Positions 1 through 9,519 of a stretch of DNA of 64,000 nucleotides are shown piece by piece (position 1 is the first letter of the stretch; each line of letters begins with the position of its first letter). The position numbers and the translations under genes were made by a program. The notes under the pieces are model-generated. The model saw only the letters and a list, made by a program, of their open reading frames with translations, did no database searches and had not been told where the DNA came from. Origin of the DNA: Gammaproteobacteria bacterium (GTDB taxonomy: Bacteria > Pseudomonadota > Gammaproteobacteria > Burkholderiales > Burkholderiaceae_C); NCBI GenBank assembly GCA_018815325.1, contig JAHIYE010000026.1, forward strand, positions 124,001-188,000, in the 5' to 3' direction.

Positions 1-757
1 CGGCCAGGGAGCCCATACCCCCCACCACCACAACAACAAAGATGACAGAGCCCACGGTCGCAGCCATACCCGGCTCGGTCACAAAGGCATTGCCGCCAAT
101 CACGCCGGCAAGGCCTGCCAGCGCGGCACCGCCTCCAAACACGAGCATGAAGACCCGCGGCACGTTGTGCCCGAGCGCCTGTGCCATTTCCGGGTGGCTC
201 AAGGCGGCCTGGATGATGAGGCCGATGCGTGTGCGTGTGAGCAGCAGCCAGATTGAAATCAGCATCAGCACCGCCACCAGCATCATGAAGCCGCGGTACA
301 TCGGGAACTGGGTGCCAAACAGGGTGAACAGCGGGCCATCCAACACATCAGGCACCCGGTAGTCGACCGAACTGCGGCCCCAGACCAGTTGCACCAGCTC
401 CAGCAGGATGTAGCTAAGCCCGAAGGTAATCAGCAACTCGGGGACATGGCCGAACTTGTGGACACGGCGCAGACAGAATCTTTCAAAGCCGGCCCCCAGC
501 ACGCCCACCATCAGGGGGGCAAACAGCAAGGCCCACCAGAAGCCGAGCGCCTGCGTCACGGCAAAAGCAAAGTAGGCACCCAGCATGTAGAAGCTGGCGT
601 GTGCGAAATTCAGCACGCCCATCATGCTGAAGATCAGCGTGAGTCCCGAGCTCAGCATGAACAACAGCAGGCCGTAGCTCATGCCATTGAGCAGCGAGAT
701 GGTGAAGAACTCCAGAAAGGCAGGACTGAAACCGAGAGAAGTCAGAAACTCGAGCAT
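1..757 (-). CDS. livH: Branched-chain amino acid-type ABC transporter permease LivH (partial)
   Basis: Inner-membrane permease of a branched-chain amino acid-type (HAAT) ABC importer. The reading frame is open from ATG at 757 to the window edge, so the C-terminus is missing. The N-terminal half is hydrophobic and contains the family segment GVLNFAHASFYMLGAY near residue 50. The last visible part reads GLAGVIGGNAFVTEPGMAAT, typical of LivH. It lies downstream of the substrate-binding protein gene on the same strand, separated by a hairpin. The transported substrate cannot be read from the sequence; given the acyl-CoA ligase upstream it may be an organic acid rather than leucine (inference). 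Confidence 0.9.
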   Translation of the reverse strand, partial: MLEFLTSLGFSPAFLEFFTISLLNGMSYGLLLFMLSSGLTLIFSMMGVLNFAHASFYMLGAYFAFAVTQALGFWWALLFAPLMVGVLGAGFERFCLRRVHKFGHVPELLITFGLSYILLELVQLVWGRSSVDYRVPDVLDGPLFTLFGTQFPMYRGFMMLVAVLMLISIWLLLTRTRIGLIIQAALSHPEMAQALGHNVPRVFMLVFGGGAALAGLAGVIGGNAFVTEPGMAATVGSVIFVVVVVGGMGSLA

Positions 758-785
758 GAATCAAAGCAGTGCAAAGGGGTCAAAA

Positions 786-822
786 GAAACGCCAGCGTGG
801 CGATACCGTCAGCTGGCGTTTC
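786..822 (-). terminator. Hairpin between substrate-binding protein and permease genes
   Basis: Perfect 11-bp inverted repeat, GAAACGCCAGC at 786-796 and GCTGGCGTTTC at 812-822. On the minus strand it is followed by TTTTGACCCC. It sits just past the stop of the binding-protein gene and before livH. It would act as a partial terminator or a 3'-end stabiliser, giving more binding protein than permease, a common arrangement in ABC importers. The T run is short, so leakage is expected. Confidence 0.65.
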
Positions 823-838
823 CCGGACAACGTACGAC

Positions 839-2101
839 TCAGGGACGCTTCATCTGGCAGCTGGTAGGCGTGCTGGCCACATAGGCGGGGATTTCCTTGA
901 CAGGTATGAAGGTGAAGCCAGTCTTCTCGACGCTGTAGGGGTACTTCTTGTCAACCTTCTGCCACTTGGAGATAAACAGCGGCTGCTGCATCTGGTGATC
1001 AGACTTGCGCATCTCGGCTTCGCCATTGAAACCTTTGAATTTCAGGCCTTCCATGGCCGCAGCCACCTTGACCGGATCGATCGACTTGGCCTTGGCCATC
1101 GCATCACCCAGCATGGCAATGCCGTTATAGATGGAGAAGGTATAGAAATCATCGCCAAATTTCTTCTGATACTCATTGGTCAGCTTGCCCAGCATGCCAG
1201 TCCAGTTGGAGTGGCCATAAGAGATCTGGTACACCTCACCCTCACCACCTGAAGCCAGCACCGTCGGCGTGCCCGACACGGCAGCGTAATAGGTGTACAT
1301 CGGAATCTTCAGGCCCGAGTCATTGAGCGCCTTGACCAGCAGCGTCAGATCCTGGCCCCAGTTGCCCGAGACGATGGTATCGGCTCCGGCCTGCTTCATC
1401 TTGGCCACATAGGGAGCAAAGTCCTTGACCTGACCGAGTGGAACCAGATCATCGCCCACGATCTGGACATCAGGGCGCTTGCGTGCCATGCCTTCCTTGA
1501 AGTACTTGGAGACCTGCTGGCCGTGCGAGTAATTCTGGTTCAGCAGATAGACCTTCTTGACCCTGGGCTGGTCCTTCATGAAGCTGGTCAACGCCTCCAT
1601 CTTCTGGGAGGTGTCGGCATCCAGCCTGAAGTGCCAGTAATTGCATTTCTCGTTGGTCAGTGCAGGATCCACCGCGGCGTAGTTCAGGTAGACCACTTCC
1701 TTGCCGGGATTGCGGTCATTGAACTTGCCCACGCCGTCCGACAGCGCCAGGGCAGCACCAGAGCCGTTACCCTGCACGATGTAGCGAAAGCCCTGGTCGG
1801 TGGCCGACTTGAACGTGTTGAGCGCTTCCTGTGGCGAACCCTTGCTGTCCATGCCCACAATCTCAAAATTCACGCCAGCCGCATTGTTGGCACCATTGAG
1901 ATGGTCGACGACAAACTGCCAGGTTTTGAGCTGGTTTTGCCCCACATTGCCAAACGGACCCGACAGGCCCTCGATCATGGCGATCTTGACAGTTTTGCCT
2001 TTGGTCTCGGCCGGGGCCTTGGACATGGCAGACTGCGCCATCGCAGCCCCCGACAGGGCCAGGATGGCCCCCAGAACGAACACATTACGCTTCATCTTCA
2101 T
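839..2101 (-). CDS. ABC transporter periplasmic substrate-binding protein, branched-chain amino acid type
   Basis: Periplasmic binding protein of the Leu/Ile/Val family (Peripla_BP_6), 420 aa. The start at 2101 has GGAG seven bases upstream; an in-frame codon 45 bases earlier has no such site. The N-terminus is a signal peptide (MKMKRNVFVLGAILALSGAA, then MAQS). The mature protein opens with KIAMIEGLSGPFGNVG, the usual first strand of type I binding proteins. It is followed by livH and preceded by an acyl-CoA ligase on the same strand. The ligand is unknown: the family also covers amides, aromatic acids and other carboxylates, and the neighbouring ligase favours an acid that is activated with CoA after uptake (inference). 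Confidence 0.9.
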   Translation of the reverse strand: MKMKRNVFVLGAILALSGAAMAQSAMSKAPAETKGKTVKIAMIEGLSGPFGNVGQNQLKTWQFVVDHLNGANNAAGVNFEIVGMDSKGSPQEALNTFKSATDQGFRYIVQGNGSGAALALSDGVGKFNDRNPGKEVVYLNYAAVDPALTNEKCNYWHFRLDADTSQKMEALTSFMKDQPRVKKVYLLNQNYSHGQQVSKYFKEGMARKRPDVQIVGDDLVPLGQVKDFAPYVAKMKQAGADTIVSGNWGQDLTLLVKALNDSGLKIPMYTYYAAVSGTPTVLASGGEGEVYQISYGHSNWTGMLGKLTNEYQKKFGDDFYTFSIYNGIAMLGDAMAKAKSIDPVKVAAAMEGLKFKGFNGEAEMRKSDHQMQQPLFISKWQKVDKKYPYSVEKTGFTFIPVKEIPAYVASTPTSCQMKRP

Positions 2102-2141
2102 GGTCTCACTCCAGTTAGGAACAGAATGCGTCCAGCGTAAC

Positions 2142-2173
2142 GGCATTCCCCGATTGGCCCGCTAGGGAATGCC
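2142..2173. other. Inverted repeat upstream of the binding-protein gene
   Basis: GGCATTCCC (2142-2150) and GGGAATGCC (2165-2173) form a 9-bp dyad with a 14-base spacer. It lies in the gap between the acyl-CoA ligase stop and the binding-protein start. There is no T run on either side. It could be a 3'-end hairpin of the ligase transcript or an operator; the sequence does not decide. Confidence 0.45.
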
Positions 2174-2220
2174 CGTAGGACATATCACCCATGTGACAGC
2201 CATAGAGGCTCCGCAAGCCT

Positions 2221-3849
2221 TCAAATCCCTGGCAGTTTGTAGTCCTTCAGCACGTCACGCAGCCTGGTCTTGAGCATCTTGCCGGTGGCCCCCAGGGGAA
2301 TCGCATCGACAAACACGACGTCATCCGGTACCTGCCACTTGGCGGTCTTGCCCTCGTAGAAAGCAAGCAATTCCTCGCGTGTGACTTCGGCCCCGGGCTT
2401 CTTGACCACCGCGATGATCGGTCGCTCATCCCACTTGGGGTGCTTCACGCCAATGCAGGCCGCCATGGCCACCGCTGGGTGCGCCACCGCAATGTTTTCG
2501 ATGTCGATCGAGCTGATCCATTCGCCACCCGACTTGATGACGTCCTTGCTGCGGTCAGTAATCTGCATATAGCCATCGGCGTCGATCGTGGCCACATCAC
2601 CGGTGGGAAACCAGCCGTCGACGAGTGGATTGCCGCCCTCGCCCTTGAAGTACTCCCGCAGAATCCAGGGCCCCTTGACCAGCAGATCGCCATAGGCCTT
2701 GCCGTCCCAGGGCAGCTCTTTCCCCTCGTCGTTCACGATTTTCATGTCAACACCGTAGATGGCCCGGCCCTGCTTGAGGCGAATCTTCATCTGCTCGGCT
2801 TCCGGCAGCTGCAGATGCTTGTTCTTGAGCGTGCACAGCGTACCCAGTGGCGACATCTCCGTCATGCCCCAGGCATGCAGCACCTCGACGCCGTACTCCT
2901 CACGGAATGCCGCGATCATGGCCGGTGGACAGGCCGAGCCGCCAATGACCGTGCGCTTGAGGGAGCCAAATTTCAACCCGCCAGGTTTCATGTGGCCCAG
3001 CAGCATTTGCCAGATGGTGGGTACACCGGCGGCATAGGTGACCCGCTCAGCCTCGATCAGCTCGTAAATCGACTTGCCATCCAGCGCTGGCCCCGGAAAC
3101 ACCAGCTTGCAACCGGTCAGGGCGGCGGAGTAAGGAATCCCCCAGGCATTGACGTGGAACATTGGCACCACGGGCAGCACCGAGTCACGTGCACTCAGGC
3201 ACATCACATCGGGCAGCGCGGCGGCATAGGCATGCAGGATGGTAGAGCGGTGGCTGTAGAGCGCCGCCTTGGGGTTGCCCGTGGTGCCGCTCGTGTAGCA
3301 CATGCTCGAAGCCGAGTTCTCATCGAACTCGGGCCAGTTGTAGCTGGAGGACTGTTGGCCCATCCAGCTTTCATAGCTTTGCAGGCCGGGGATGCCAGTA
3401 TCCGTTGGCAGCTTGTCCGCGTCGCACAGGGCGATCCAGTGCTTCACGGTGCTGCATTTGCTGTGCACCGCCTGAATGATGGGGAGAAAGGTCATGTCAA
3501 AGCACATGACCTGGTCCTCCGCGTGGTTGGCGATCCAGGCGATCTGCTCGGGATGCAGGCGCGGGTTGATGGTGTGCAGCACACGCCCCGAGCCGCTCAC
3601 GCCAAAATACAGTTCCAGATGGCGGTAACCGTTCCAGGCCAGGGTGGCCACGCGGTCGCTGAACTGCAGCTTGATGCTGTCCAGCGCATTGGCCACCTGC
3701 CGCGAGCGATGCGCCACGTCGGTATAGGTATAACGGTGGATATCGCCCTCCACTCGCCGGGACACGATCTCGGTGTCGCCATGGTGGCGCTCGGCAAACT
3801 CAATCAGCGAAGAAATCAGCAAAGGCTGGTTTTGCATTAGACCCAACAT
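2221..3849 (-). CDS. Medium/long-chain fatty acyl-CoA ligase (AMP-binding, AlkK-like)
   Basis: ANL-superfamily acyl-CoA synthetase, 542 aa, forming acyl-AMP and then acyl-CoA from a carboxylic acid in the cytoplasm. The start at 3849 is set by GAGGAG seven bases upstream; an upstream in-frame extension lacks a site. Motifs in order: phosphate-binding [10 protein letters not shown] at 185-194, [34 protein letters not shown], and the C-terminal lysine of GATGKMLK near 524. Overall likeness is to the AlkK and DmdB-like medium-chain ligases. Position upstream of a Liv-type ABC importer suggests it activates the imported acid, but chain length and substrate cannot be told from sequence. Confidence 0.85.
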   Translation of the reverse strand: MLGLMQNQPLLISSLIEFAERHHGDTEIVSRRVEGDIHRYTYTDVAHRSRQVANALDSIKLQFSDRVATLAWNGYRHLELYFGVSGSGRVLHTINPRLHPEQIAWIANHAEDQVMCFDMTFLPIIQAVHSKCSTVKHWIALCDADKLPTDTGIPGLQSYESWMGQQSSSYNWPEFDENSASSMCYTSGTTGNPKAALYSHRSTILHAYAAALPDVMCLSARDSVLPVVPMFHVNAWGIPYSAALTGCKLVFPGPALDGKSIYELIEAERVTYAAGVPTIWQMLLGHMKPGGLKFGSLKRTVIGGSACPPAMIAAFREEYGVEVLHAWGMTEMSPLGTLCTLKNKHLQLPEAEQMKIRLKQGRAIYGVDMKIVNDEGKELPWDGKAYGDLLVKGPWILREYFKGEGGNPLVDGWFPTGDVATIDADGYMQITDRSKDVIKSGGEWISSIDIENIAVAHPAVAMAACIGVKHPKWDERPIIAVVKKPGAEVTREELLAFYEGKTAKWQVPDDVVFVDAIPLGATGKMLKTRLRDVLKDYKLPGI

Positions 3850-3980
3850 CGAAAAACTCCTCTTTTTGGTACTGGCCACTGTGGCCCTCAGCGGCAAGTA
3901 TCGCCGAGCGCCGGAAAATATCCACGCGGGAATGCCCTGTATTCGCATGGAGAAAGTCATTTGCGGGACAATCCCCCTCT

Positions 3981-5462
3981 ATGAATACGATGGCGAGTGA
4001 CGCACTGGATCTGGATCTCGGCCTGGGCTGGCGCAACAGTTTTGCCGCCCTGGGTGAAGATTTCTACACACGGCTTTCGCCCCAGAGCCTGCCCTCCCCC
4101 TATTGGGTCGGCCGCAGCAACAGCCTGGCCGACACACTGGACCTCGATGCCGCCTGGCTGGATTCTCCGGCCTTGCTGGAGGCACTCTCTGGCAACCTCA
4201 AACTCGCAGGCAGTGCGCCACTGGCCAGTGTCTACAGTGGTCATCAGTTCGGCTCGTGGGCAGGTCAGCTGGGCGACGGCCGGGCCATCCTGTTAGGCGA
4301 GACCCGCAAAGGCTTAGAGCTGCAACTCAAGGGTGCAGGCCTGACCCCTTATTCCCGCATGGGCGACGGCCGTGCCGTGCTGCGGTCCAGCATTCGCGAG
4401 TTTCTCTGCAGCGAGGCCATGCATGCCCTGGGTATTCCCACCACCCGCGCCCTGTGCGTCACCGGCTCTGATGCCCCCATACGGCGCGAGCAGATGGAAA
4501 CGGCTGCCGTGGTAACCCGGGTGGCCCCTAGCTTCATCCGCTTTGGCCATTTCGAGCACTTCAGCTACAACGGCCAGCATGCGCAGTTGCGCCAGCTGGC
4601 TGATTACGTCATTGACAGCTTCTATCCCGAGTGCCGAGACACGGACAGGTTTGCAGGCAACCCCTATGCGGCACTGCTCGAAGCCGTCAGCGAACGCACC
4701 GCCGAAATGGTGGCCCAGTGGCAGGCCGTGGGGTTTTGTCACGGTGTCATGAACACCGACAACATGAGCATCCTGGGGCTCACCATCGATTACGGGCCCT
4801 TCCAGTTCCTCGATGCGTTTGACCCAGGCCATATCTGCAACCATTCCGATACGCAAGGCCGCTATGCCTACAACCGCCAGCCCAATATCGCCTACTGGAA
4901 CCTGTTCTGCCTGGGCCAGGCGCTATTGCCATTGATCGAAGACCAGGAGCTCGCGCTGGCTGCCCTGGCGTCTTATAAAACCGTCTTCCCCACGGCGCTG
5001 CAAACACGCATGAGCGCCAAGCTCGGGCTCGTCGGGACCCGGGAGGCAGACAAGGTGCTGATCGAAAACCTGCTCAAGCTGCTGGCCGCCGACCGGGTGG
5101 ACTACAGCATCTTCTGGCGCCGTCTGAGCCATATGGCGCAAGGCGCCCATGCCGACACGGTCCGAGACCTGTTTCTCGACCGGCCCGCCTTTGACGCCTG
5201 GATGCTACAGTATTCAGAGCGAACTCATCATGATGTGAAAGGGCCAGAGTCCGATTTGATGCTCAAGGTCAACCCCAAATTCGTATTGCGAAACCACCTC
5301 GGTGAACAGGCGATCCGGCAGGCGAAACTAAAAGACTTTTCCGGAGTCCACCATCTGCTGGCTTTGCTTGAAACTCCTTACGACGAACACCCGGGCTTCG
5401 AAGCCTATGCCGACTTCCCGCCCGACTGGGCCTCATCCATTGAAATCAGTTGCTCATCATGA
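3981..5462 (+). CDS. selO: Protein adenylyltransferase SelO (YdiU/UPF0061)
   Basis: Pseudokinase-fold enzyme that transfers AMP to Ser/Thr/Tyr of proteins; in E. coli reported targets are linked to redox control. Length 493 aa, normal for bacteria. Visible motifs: [20 protein letters not shown] (83-102), [18 protein letters not shown], the active-site segment CHGVMNTDN (253-261) with IDYGPF following, and the C-terminal CSS that corresponds to the selenocysteine site of animal SelO (here Cys). A GACAAT hexamer lies 8 bases before the ATG and no ribosome-binding site is seen; ATG at 3990 is an alternative start. The stop overlaps the msrB start (ATGA), so the two are translationally coupled. 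Confidence 0.95.
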   Translation: MNTMASDALDLDLGLGWRNSFAALGEDFYTRLSPQSLPSPYWVGRSNSLADTLDLDAAWLDSPALLEALSGNLKLAGSAPLASVYSGHQFGSWAGQLGDGRAILLGETRKGLELQLKGAGLTPYSRMGDGRAVLRSSIREFLCSEAMHALGIPTTRALCVTGSDAPIRREQMETAAVVTRVAPSFIRFGHFEHFSYNGQHAQLRQLADYVIDSFYPECRDTDRFAGNPYAALLEAVSERTAEMVAQWQAVGFCHGVMNTDNMSILGLTIDYGPFQFLDAFDPGHICNHSDTQGRYAYNRQPNIAYWNLFCLGQALLPLIEDQELALAALASYKTVFPTALQTRMSAKLGLVGTREADKVLIENLLKLLAADRVDYSIFWRRLSHMAQGAHADTVRDLFLDRPAFDAWMLQYSERTHHDVKGPESDLMLKVNPKFVLRNHLGEQAIRQAKLKDFSGVHHLLALLETPYDEHPGFEAYADFPPDWASSIEISCSS

Positions 5463-5869
5463 CCTATCCCATCCAGAAAACCGATGAACAGTGGCAGGCC
5501 GAACTGGCCAGCAAAGGCGCCGAACCCAATGCCTTCATGGTGACCCGGTATGCGGCCACCGAACGGCCCTACACGGGCAAGTACCACAAGCTCACCAAGG
5601 ACGGAAGCTACGCCTGCATATGCTGCGGAGCCAAGCTGTTCGACGCCAACACCAAGTTCGATGCCGGCTGCGGCTGGCCCAGTTTTTACCAGGCCGCCGA
5701 GCCCGGTGCCATCAAGGAAATCGTGGACAAGAGCCATGGCATGGTGCGGACCGAGACCGTCTGCGCCCAGTGCGGCGCGCACCTCGGCCATGTGTTTGAA
5801 GACGGCCCGGCCCCCACTGGTCTGCGCTACTGCATGAACTCGGCCTCGCTAAACTTCACACCCAAATGA
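5459..5869 (+). CDS. msrB: Peptide-methionine (R)-S-oxide reductase MsrB
   Basis: Repairs methionine-R-sulfoxide in proteins, 136 aa. Zinc ligands form two CxxC pairs (C53/C56 and C102/C105). The catalytic cysteine is C125 in [13 protein letters not shown], and CGWPSF is at 71-76. The ATG at 5459 overlaps the selO stop; an in-frame TTG at 5450 would lie inside selO. The 3' end overlaps the next gene by ATGA. No signal peptide, so cytoplasmic. Confidence 0.97.
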   Translation: MTYPIQKTDEQWQAELASKGAEPNAFMVTRYAATERPYTGKYHKLTKDGSYACICCGAKLFDANTKFDAGCGWPSFYQAAEPGAIKEIVDKSHGMVRTETVCAQCGAHLGHVFEDGPAPTGLRYCMNSASLNFTPK

Positions 5870-6405
5870 AAATACTGATCGATTTTTTCCCCATCCTGCT
5901 GTTTTTCGGCGCCTACAAGCTGCATGACATCTATGTCGCCACCGCAGTCCTGATGGTGGCGACTGTGTTGCAGATGGGCTGGATCTATGCCATGGAGCGC
6001 AAGCTGCAGACCATGCACAAGATCTCGCTGGCGCTCATACTGTCGTTTGGCTCCCTGACCCTGCTCTTGCACGATGAAAGCTTCATCAAATGGAAACCCA
6101 CCGTGCTGTATGGCGCCTTGGCTATTGCACTGGCCGTCGCCGCCTACGTGATGAAAAAGAACTCTCTCAAGCTGCTGCTGGGCAGCCAGCTTGAGTTGCC
6201 CGATACCGTGTGGGCCCGGCTCAATGTGGCCTGGATCGTCTATTGCGTGTTCATGGCCACCCTGAACGGCTATGTCGCGGCCTACTTCAGCACCGAGTTC
6301 TGGGTCAACTTCAAGCTCTGGGGCTATGCCTTTCCGCTGGCCTTCATCGTGGGACAGGGCATTTACATCGCTCGCCACCTCAAGTCAGAGGAACCAGGCA
6401 CCTGA
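5866..6405 (+). CDS. yciB: Inner membrane protein YciB / IspZ (septation protein A)
   Basis: Integral inner-membrane protein of 179 aa with about five hydrophobic segments, beginning [20 protein letters not shown], the family signature. The family is tied to intracellular septation in Shigella and to envelope synthesis through contacts with cell-division and elongation proteins in E. coli; its biochemical function is unsettled. It overlaps msrB by ATGA and bolA by TGATG, so it belongs to the selO-msrB-yciB-bolA unit. Confidence 0.93.
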   Translation: MKILIDFFPILLFFGAYKLHDIYVATAVLMVATVLQMGWIYAMERKLQTMHKISLALILSFGSLTLLLHDESFIKWKPTVLYGALAIALAVAAYVMKKNSLKLLLGSQLELPDTVWARLNVAWIVYCVFMATLNGYVAAYFSTEFWVNFKLWGYAFPLAFIVGQGIYIARHLKSEEPGT

Positions 6406-6677
6406 TGCCCAACACCATGTCACATACGGCTGCGCAACTCACACAACGCCTGCACGAAACCCTGCAACCCTCGGCACTGGAAGTGCTCGATGAAAGTGCC
6501 GCCCATGCCGGTCACGCCGGTGCCAACGGCACCGGTTTTGGTACCCATTTCAGGGTGCGCATATCTTCACCTTTTTTTACAGGCAAGAACCGCGTGGCAT
6601 GCCACCGTCTTGTGTATGATGCGCTGCAAGATTTCATTGATCAGGGCGTGCACGCCATAGCCATCGAAACAAAATGA
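6405..6677 (+). CDS. BolA family protein
   Basis: Small BolA/IbaG-fold protein, 90 aa, which in known cases binds monothiol glutaredoxins through a shared [2Fe-2S] cluster. Visible: THFRVRISSPFFTGKNRVACHRLVY, with the FxGxxxxxxHRxVY core and conserved His in ACHR (residue 67). The start at 6405 overlaps the yciB stop (TGATG); ATG at 6417 is an alternative. The gene lies between yciB and a parvulin gene on the same strand. Confidence 0.92.
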   Translation: MPNTMSHTAAQLTQRLHETLQPSALEVLDESAAHAGHAGANGTGFGTHFRVRISSPFFTGKNRVACHRLVYDALQDFIDQGVHAIAIETK

Positions 6678-6744
6678 TGCTGCTACCGGCGCCATCCATC
6701 TTTTCAAGCCCATCGATAACCTTCTCTAGGACTTTCCAGGAATC

Positions 6745-7533
6745 ATGATGAAAAAACAGCTTTTGTCCGCACTGGCCGTTGCGGCCCTGTTGGGCGTACT
6801 CGCAGCACCTGCTGCGGCACAAAACATTGCCATCGTCAACGGCAAGGCCGTGCCCAAGACCCGTGTAGACGCCCTGGCTCAGCAGCTTGAACGTGCGGGC
6901 CGACCGGTTACGCCCGAAATGCAGGGCCAGCTGCGTGATGAAGTCATTGCACGCGAAATTTTTGTCCAGGAAGCCCAGAAGCAGGGACTCGAAGCCCGTG
7001 ACGACTTCAAGAGCCAGATGGAACTGGCTCGCCAGGCCATCCTGATCCGCGAACTGTTCAGCGAATTCCAGAAGAACAACCCGGTCAGCGATGCAGAAGT
7101 CCAGGCTGAATACGACAAATTCACGGCAGCTAACGGCGGCAAGGAATACCGCGCCCGCCACATCCTCGTGGAAAAGGAAGACCAGGCCAAGGCCATCATT
7201 GCCTCGCTCAAAAAAGGCGCCAAGTTTGAGGACATCGCCAAAAAGCAATCCAAAGATCCTGGCTCAGGTGCCAACGGAGGTGACCTGGACTGGGCTGCCG
7301 CCGGCAATTATGTGAAGGAATTTGCTGAAGCCCTGGTGAAGCTCACCAAGGGAAAAATCACGGAAACCCCCGTGAAATCCCAGTTTGGCTATCACATCAT
7401 TCGCCTGGACGACATTCGGGACGCCCAGTTGCCCAAGCTGGAAGAGGTCAAACCCCAGATCGCCCAGCAACTGCAACAGCAGAAATTGGCCAAGTTCCAG
7501 GACGACTTGCGCACCAAGGCCAAGATCGAATAA
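6745..7533 (+). CDS. Periplasmic peptidyl-prolyl cis-trans isomerase, parvulin (PpiC/SurA-like)
   Basis: Secreted foldase of 262 aa. Signal peptide at about residues 1-25, ending in PAAAQ. Helical SurA_N-like region at 30-125, then one parvulin domain from KEYRARHILVEKE to GYHIIRLDD (about 132-235). It probably assists folding of outer-membrane or periplasmic proteins. A clear terminator follows. ATGATG at 6745/6748 gives two adjacent starts; AGGA lies upstream. A single parvulin domain separates it from SurA, which usually has two. Confidence 0.93.
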   Translation: MMKKQLLSALAVAALLGVLAAPAAAQNIAIVNGKAVPKTRVDALAQQLERAGRPVTPEMQGQLRDEVIAREIFVQEAQKQGLEARDDFKSQMELARQAILIRELFSEFQKNNPVSDAEVQAEYDKFTAANGGKEYRARHILVEKEDQAKAIIASLKKGAKFEDIAKKQSKDPGSGANGGDLDWAAAGNYVKEFAEALVKLTKGKITETPVKSQFGYHIIRLDDIRDAQLPKLEEVKPQIAQQLQQQKLAKFQDDLRTKAKIE

Positions 7534-7555
7534 ACGCACCTGTATGGGGCACATC

Positions 7556-7582
7556 AAAAACGCGGCTACGGCCGCGTTTTTT
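7556..7582. terminator. Rho-independent terminator after the parvulin gene
   Basis: CGCGGC (7561-7566), loop TACG, GCCGCG (7571-7576), flanked by A5 on the left and T6 on the right. It is strong for plus-strand transcripts and ends the selO-to-ppiC unit. Confidence 0.93.
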
Positions 7583-7695
7583 CATGCCTGAGAACCTTGA
7601 ACGGTGGCCGCCGCATTCGTAAAAATACTATCTTGACGCCCGGTCTGCCCCCGGATTCAATGGCAGAGGCTATTTTGCTAATAACGGAGACTACC

Positions 7696-8538
7696 GTGTT
7701 GAAATCCTTCTCTACTCTCAGATCCTGCATGCGACTGGCACTTGCAGCGACTGCACTCTCATTGGCATTACCCGCACTCGCGCAGAACGGCAAAACCGAG
7801 GTGCTCTGGCTGGGTCAGGCCGCTGCACGGATCACAACCCCTGGCGGCAAGGTCATCATGATCGACCCCTGGCTGCGTTCCAACCCAAAGACCCCTGCCG
7901 CATTCAAGAACCTCGAAGCACTCGGCAAGGTCGATCTGATCCTGGTCACGCATGCGCACGGCGACCACTTTGCCGACGCCCCCGATCTGGCCAAGATGCA
8001 CAAGGTTCCCGTGTATGGACCTGCCGGCATGAACCAGACCCTCACCACGCTGGGCATTCTGCCGGCAGAGCTGTCCCCCCGTTTTGGCAAGGGCGGCACC
8101 ATCATGCCGTTTGGTCCCAACAGCGTGAAGATCACGGCCACCCATGCCGAGCACTCCTCCGAGCTGGCCTACAAGAATCCAGTGACCGGCAAGGATGAAG
8201 TGCACGTGGGCGGTGAGCCGGTGGGCTTCATCATCGAGATGGAAAACGGCTTCAAGGTCTACCACATGGGCGACACCGGCCTGTTCGGCGACATGAAGTT
8301 CATTGGCGAGTACTACAAGCCGGATCTGCTGCTGATCCCCATCGGTGGCCATTTCGTGATGAGCCCGGAGGACGCGGCCTTTGCTGTCAAGAACTACCTC
8401 AAGCCCAAGTACGCGTTGCCCATCCACTATGGCACCATTCCCCAACTCAAGGGCACCACGGCCGAGTTCGCCAAGGCGCTGGGCACTGACGCGGGCAAGA
8501 TGCTGCTGGTCAACCCCGGCGAGAAAGTCGAGTTCTGA
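7696..8538 (+). CDS. Exported metallo-beta-lactamase-fold metal-dependent hydrolase
   Basis: 280 aa protein of the UPF0173/UlaG-like branch of the metallo-beta-lactamase fold. Zinc site HAHGDH at residues 86-91, with further histidines in THAEHSSE, the aspartate in MGDTG, and PIHYGT near the end. The start chosen is GTG at 7696, with GGAG six bases upstream; it gives a good signal peptide (hydrophobic run 14-28, ALPALAQ). Most UPF0173 members are cytoplasmic, so export is a distinguishing point. Monocistronic: terminator before, hairpin after. Substrate unknown. Confidence 0.88.
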   Translation: MLKSFSTLRSCMRLALAATALSLALPALAQNGKTEVLWLGQAAARITTPGGKVIMIDPWLRSNPKTPAAFKNLEALGKVDLILVTHAHGDHFADAPDLAKMHKVPVYGPAGMNQTLTTLGILPAELSPRFGKGGTIMPFGPNSVKITATHAEHSSELAYKNPVTGKDEVHVGGEPVGFIIEMENGFKVYHMGDTGLFGDMKFIGEYYKPDLLLIPIGGHFVMSPEDAAFAVKNYLKPKYALPIHYGTIPQLKGTTAEFAKALGTDAGKMLLVNPGEKVEF

Positions 8539-8568
8539 GCGACTCGCTGACGAAGTGTCGATATAAGC

Positions 8569-8604
8569 CTGTTTCCACTCGGCCGTGAAGCCCTGTGGAA
8601 ACAG
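8569..8604. terminator. Large hairpin between convergent genes
   Basis: CTGTTTCCAC (8569-8578) pairs with GTGGAAACAG (8595-8604), and the loop can form a further GGC/GCC pair. There is no T run. It lies in the 172-base gap between the hydrolase and the convergent hydratase, so it may mark 3' ends in both directions. Nothing else is visible in that gap. Confidence 0.5.
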
Positions 8605-8710
8605 CGGTGCTCAGGTTCCGGGCCTCAGCAAGTACATCCCGGTGACCATATCCATGAGTTGCTATCCAGGCCTGTGCTGCCTGCACAAGGTCTGGAAAGA
8701 GCAGTCCGGT

Positions 8711-9508
8711 TCACTGGAAATGCAGCACCAACGTTGACAGCGGCGCATCGAACTGCGCCGACCAGACCTGCCCTGGCTCGACCGCCCAGGCATCGGTCCA
8801 GGTACCGGTGGTGATCACATCACCCGCCTGCAGATCAGGCGCACCCGGACAATGCCGCAACTCCTGCAGGAAATAATGCAGCGCATGCAAGGGGCCTTCG
8901 AGCACATTGGCGCCACTCCCCTGATCGACCAGTCGGCCATCCTGCCGAAGTGCCATTTGGGCAGCGCCCAGCCTGTGCTCCAGCTCTGCGGCAGATCCGG
9001 CCACCGTTCCAAGGGCCACTTGGGTACCCACCAGCAGTCGCGCATGCAAGCCTCCATCAGCGACGGTATCTGCAGCGGTAAATTTCCAGTCCGGCAAATG
9101 CGACTGCACGATCTCGAAACCCGGTGCCACCCATTCGATGCAATCAAACAGCTGGTCCAGCGAAGCACCGACTGGTGGAGTGGCGCGCATGCCGAACACA
9201 GTCTCGGGCTCCAGGCGGGGCTGGCAGGTGCCCGTCAACGAGACCGTCCCCTCTCCATCGCAGAACTGCAGGGTGCTGTCCCATACCGTGCCCCAGATCG
9301 GCGCAAAGACCTGATAGCGCGACCAGATGTTGCGGTTGGTAAAGCCGATCTTGTAGCCTCGGGGCACTTCACCCCGCGCAAGCCGCAACTGGCGCAACGC
9401 GAGCGCGCGTTGATAGGCCGCCGCCACGTCTGTGTCTGCTTCATCCTGGGCGCGTTGAGGCCAGAGCGCGCCCGAATCGTAATGCGCCAGCAAGGCTTGA
9501 GGACTCAT
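8711..9508 (-). CDS. 2-keto-4-pentenoate hydratase / 2-hydroxyhexa-2,4-dienoate hydratase family (MhpD-like)
   Basis: 265 aa member of the fumarylacetoacetate hydrolase-fold hydratases (MhpD/TesE type), which add water to 2-hydroxydienoates in meta-cleavage pathways. Visible: RGYKIGFTNRNIW, PRLEPETVFGMR with the metal-binding acidic pair, GFEIVQSHLPDWKF, and a C-terminal GDVITTGTWTDAW. ATG at 9508 lies 11 bases after the purL stop with only a weak AGTGGG upstream. No other meta-cleavage gene is adjacent, so the physiological substrate is uncertain. It is likely co-transcribed with purL. Confidence 0.85.
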   Translation of the reverse strand: MSPQALLAHYDSGALWPQRAQDEADTDVAAAYQRALALRQLRLARGEVPRGYKIGFTNRNIWSRYQVFAPIWGTVWDSTLQFCDGEGTVSLTGTCQPRLEPETVFGMRATPPVGASLDQLFDCIEWVAPGFEIVQSHLPDWKFTAADTVADGGLHARLLVGTQVALGTVAGSAAELEHRLGAAQMALRQDGRLVDQGSGANVLEGPLHALHYFLQELRHCPGAPDLQAGDVITTGTWTDAWAVEPGQVWSAQFDAPLSTLVLHFQ

Positions 9509-9519
9509 GCCCACTGCGC

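Noticed and set aside
2440-3840. 466-codon open frame antisense to the acyl-CoA ligase
   Set aside because: Shadow of the ligase gene; no start site or domain support.
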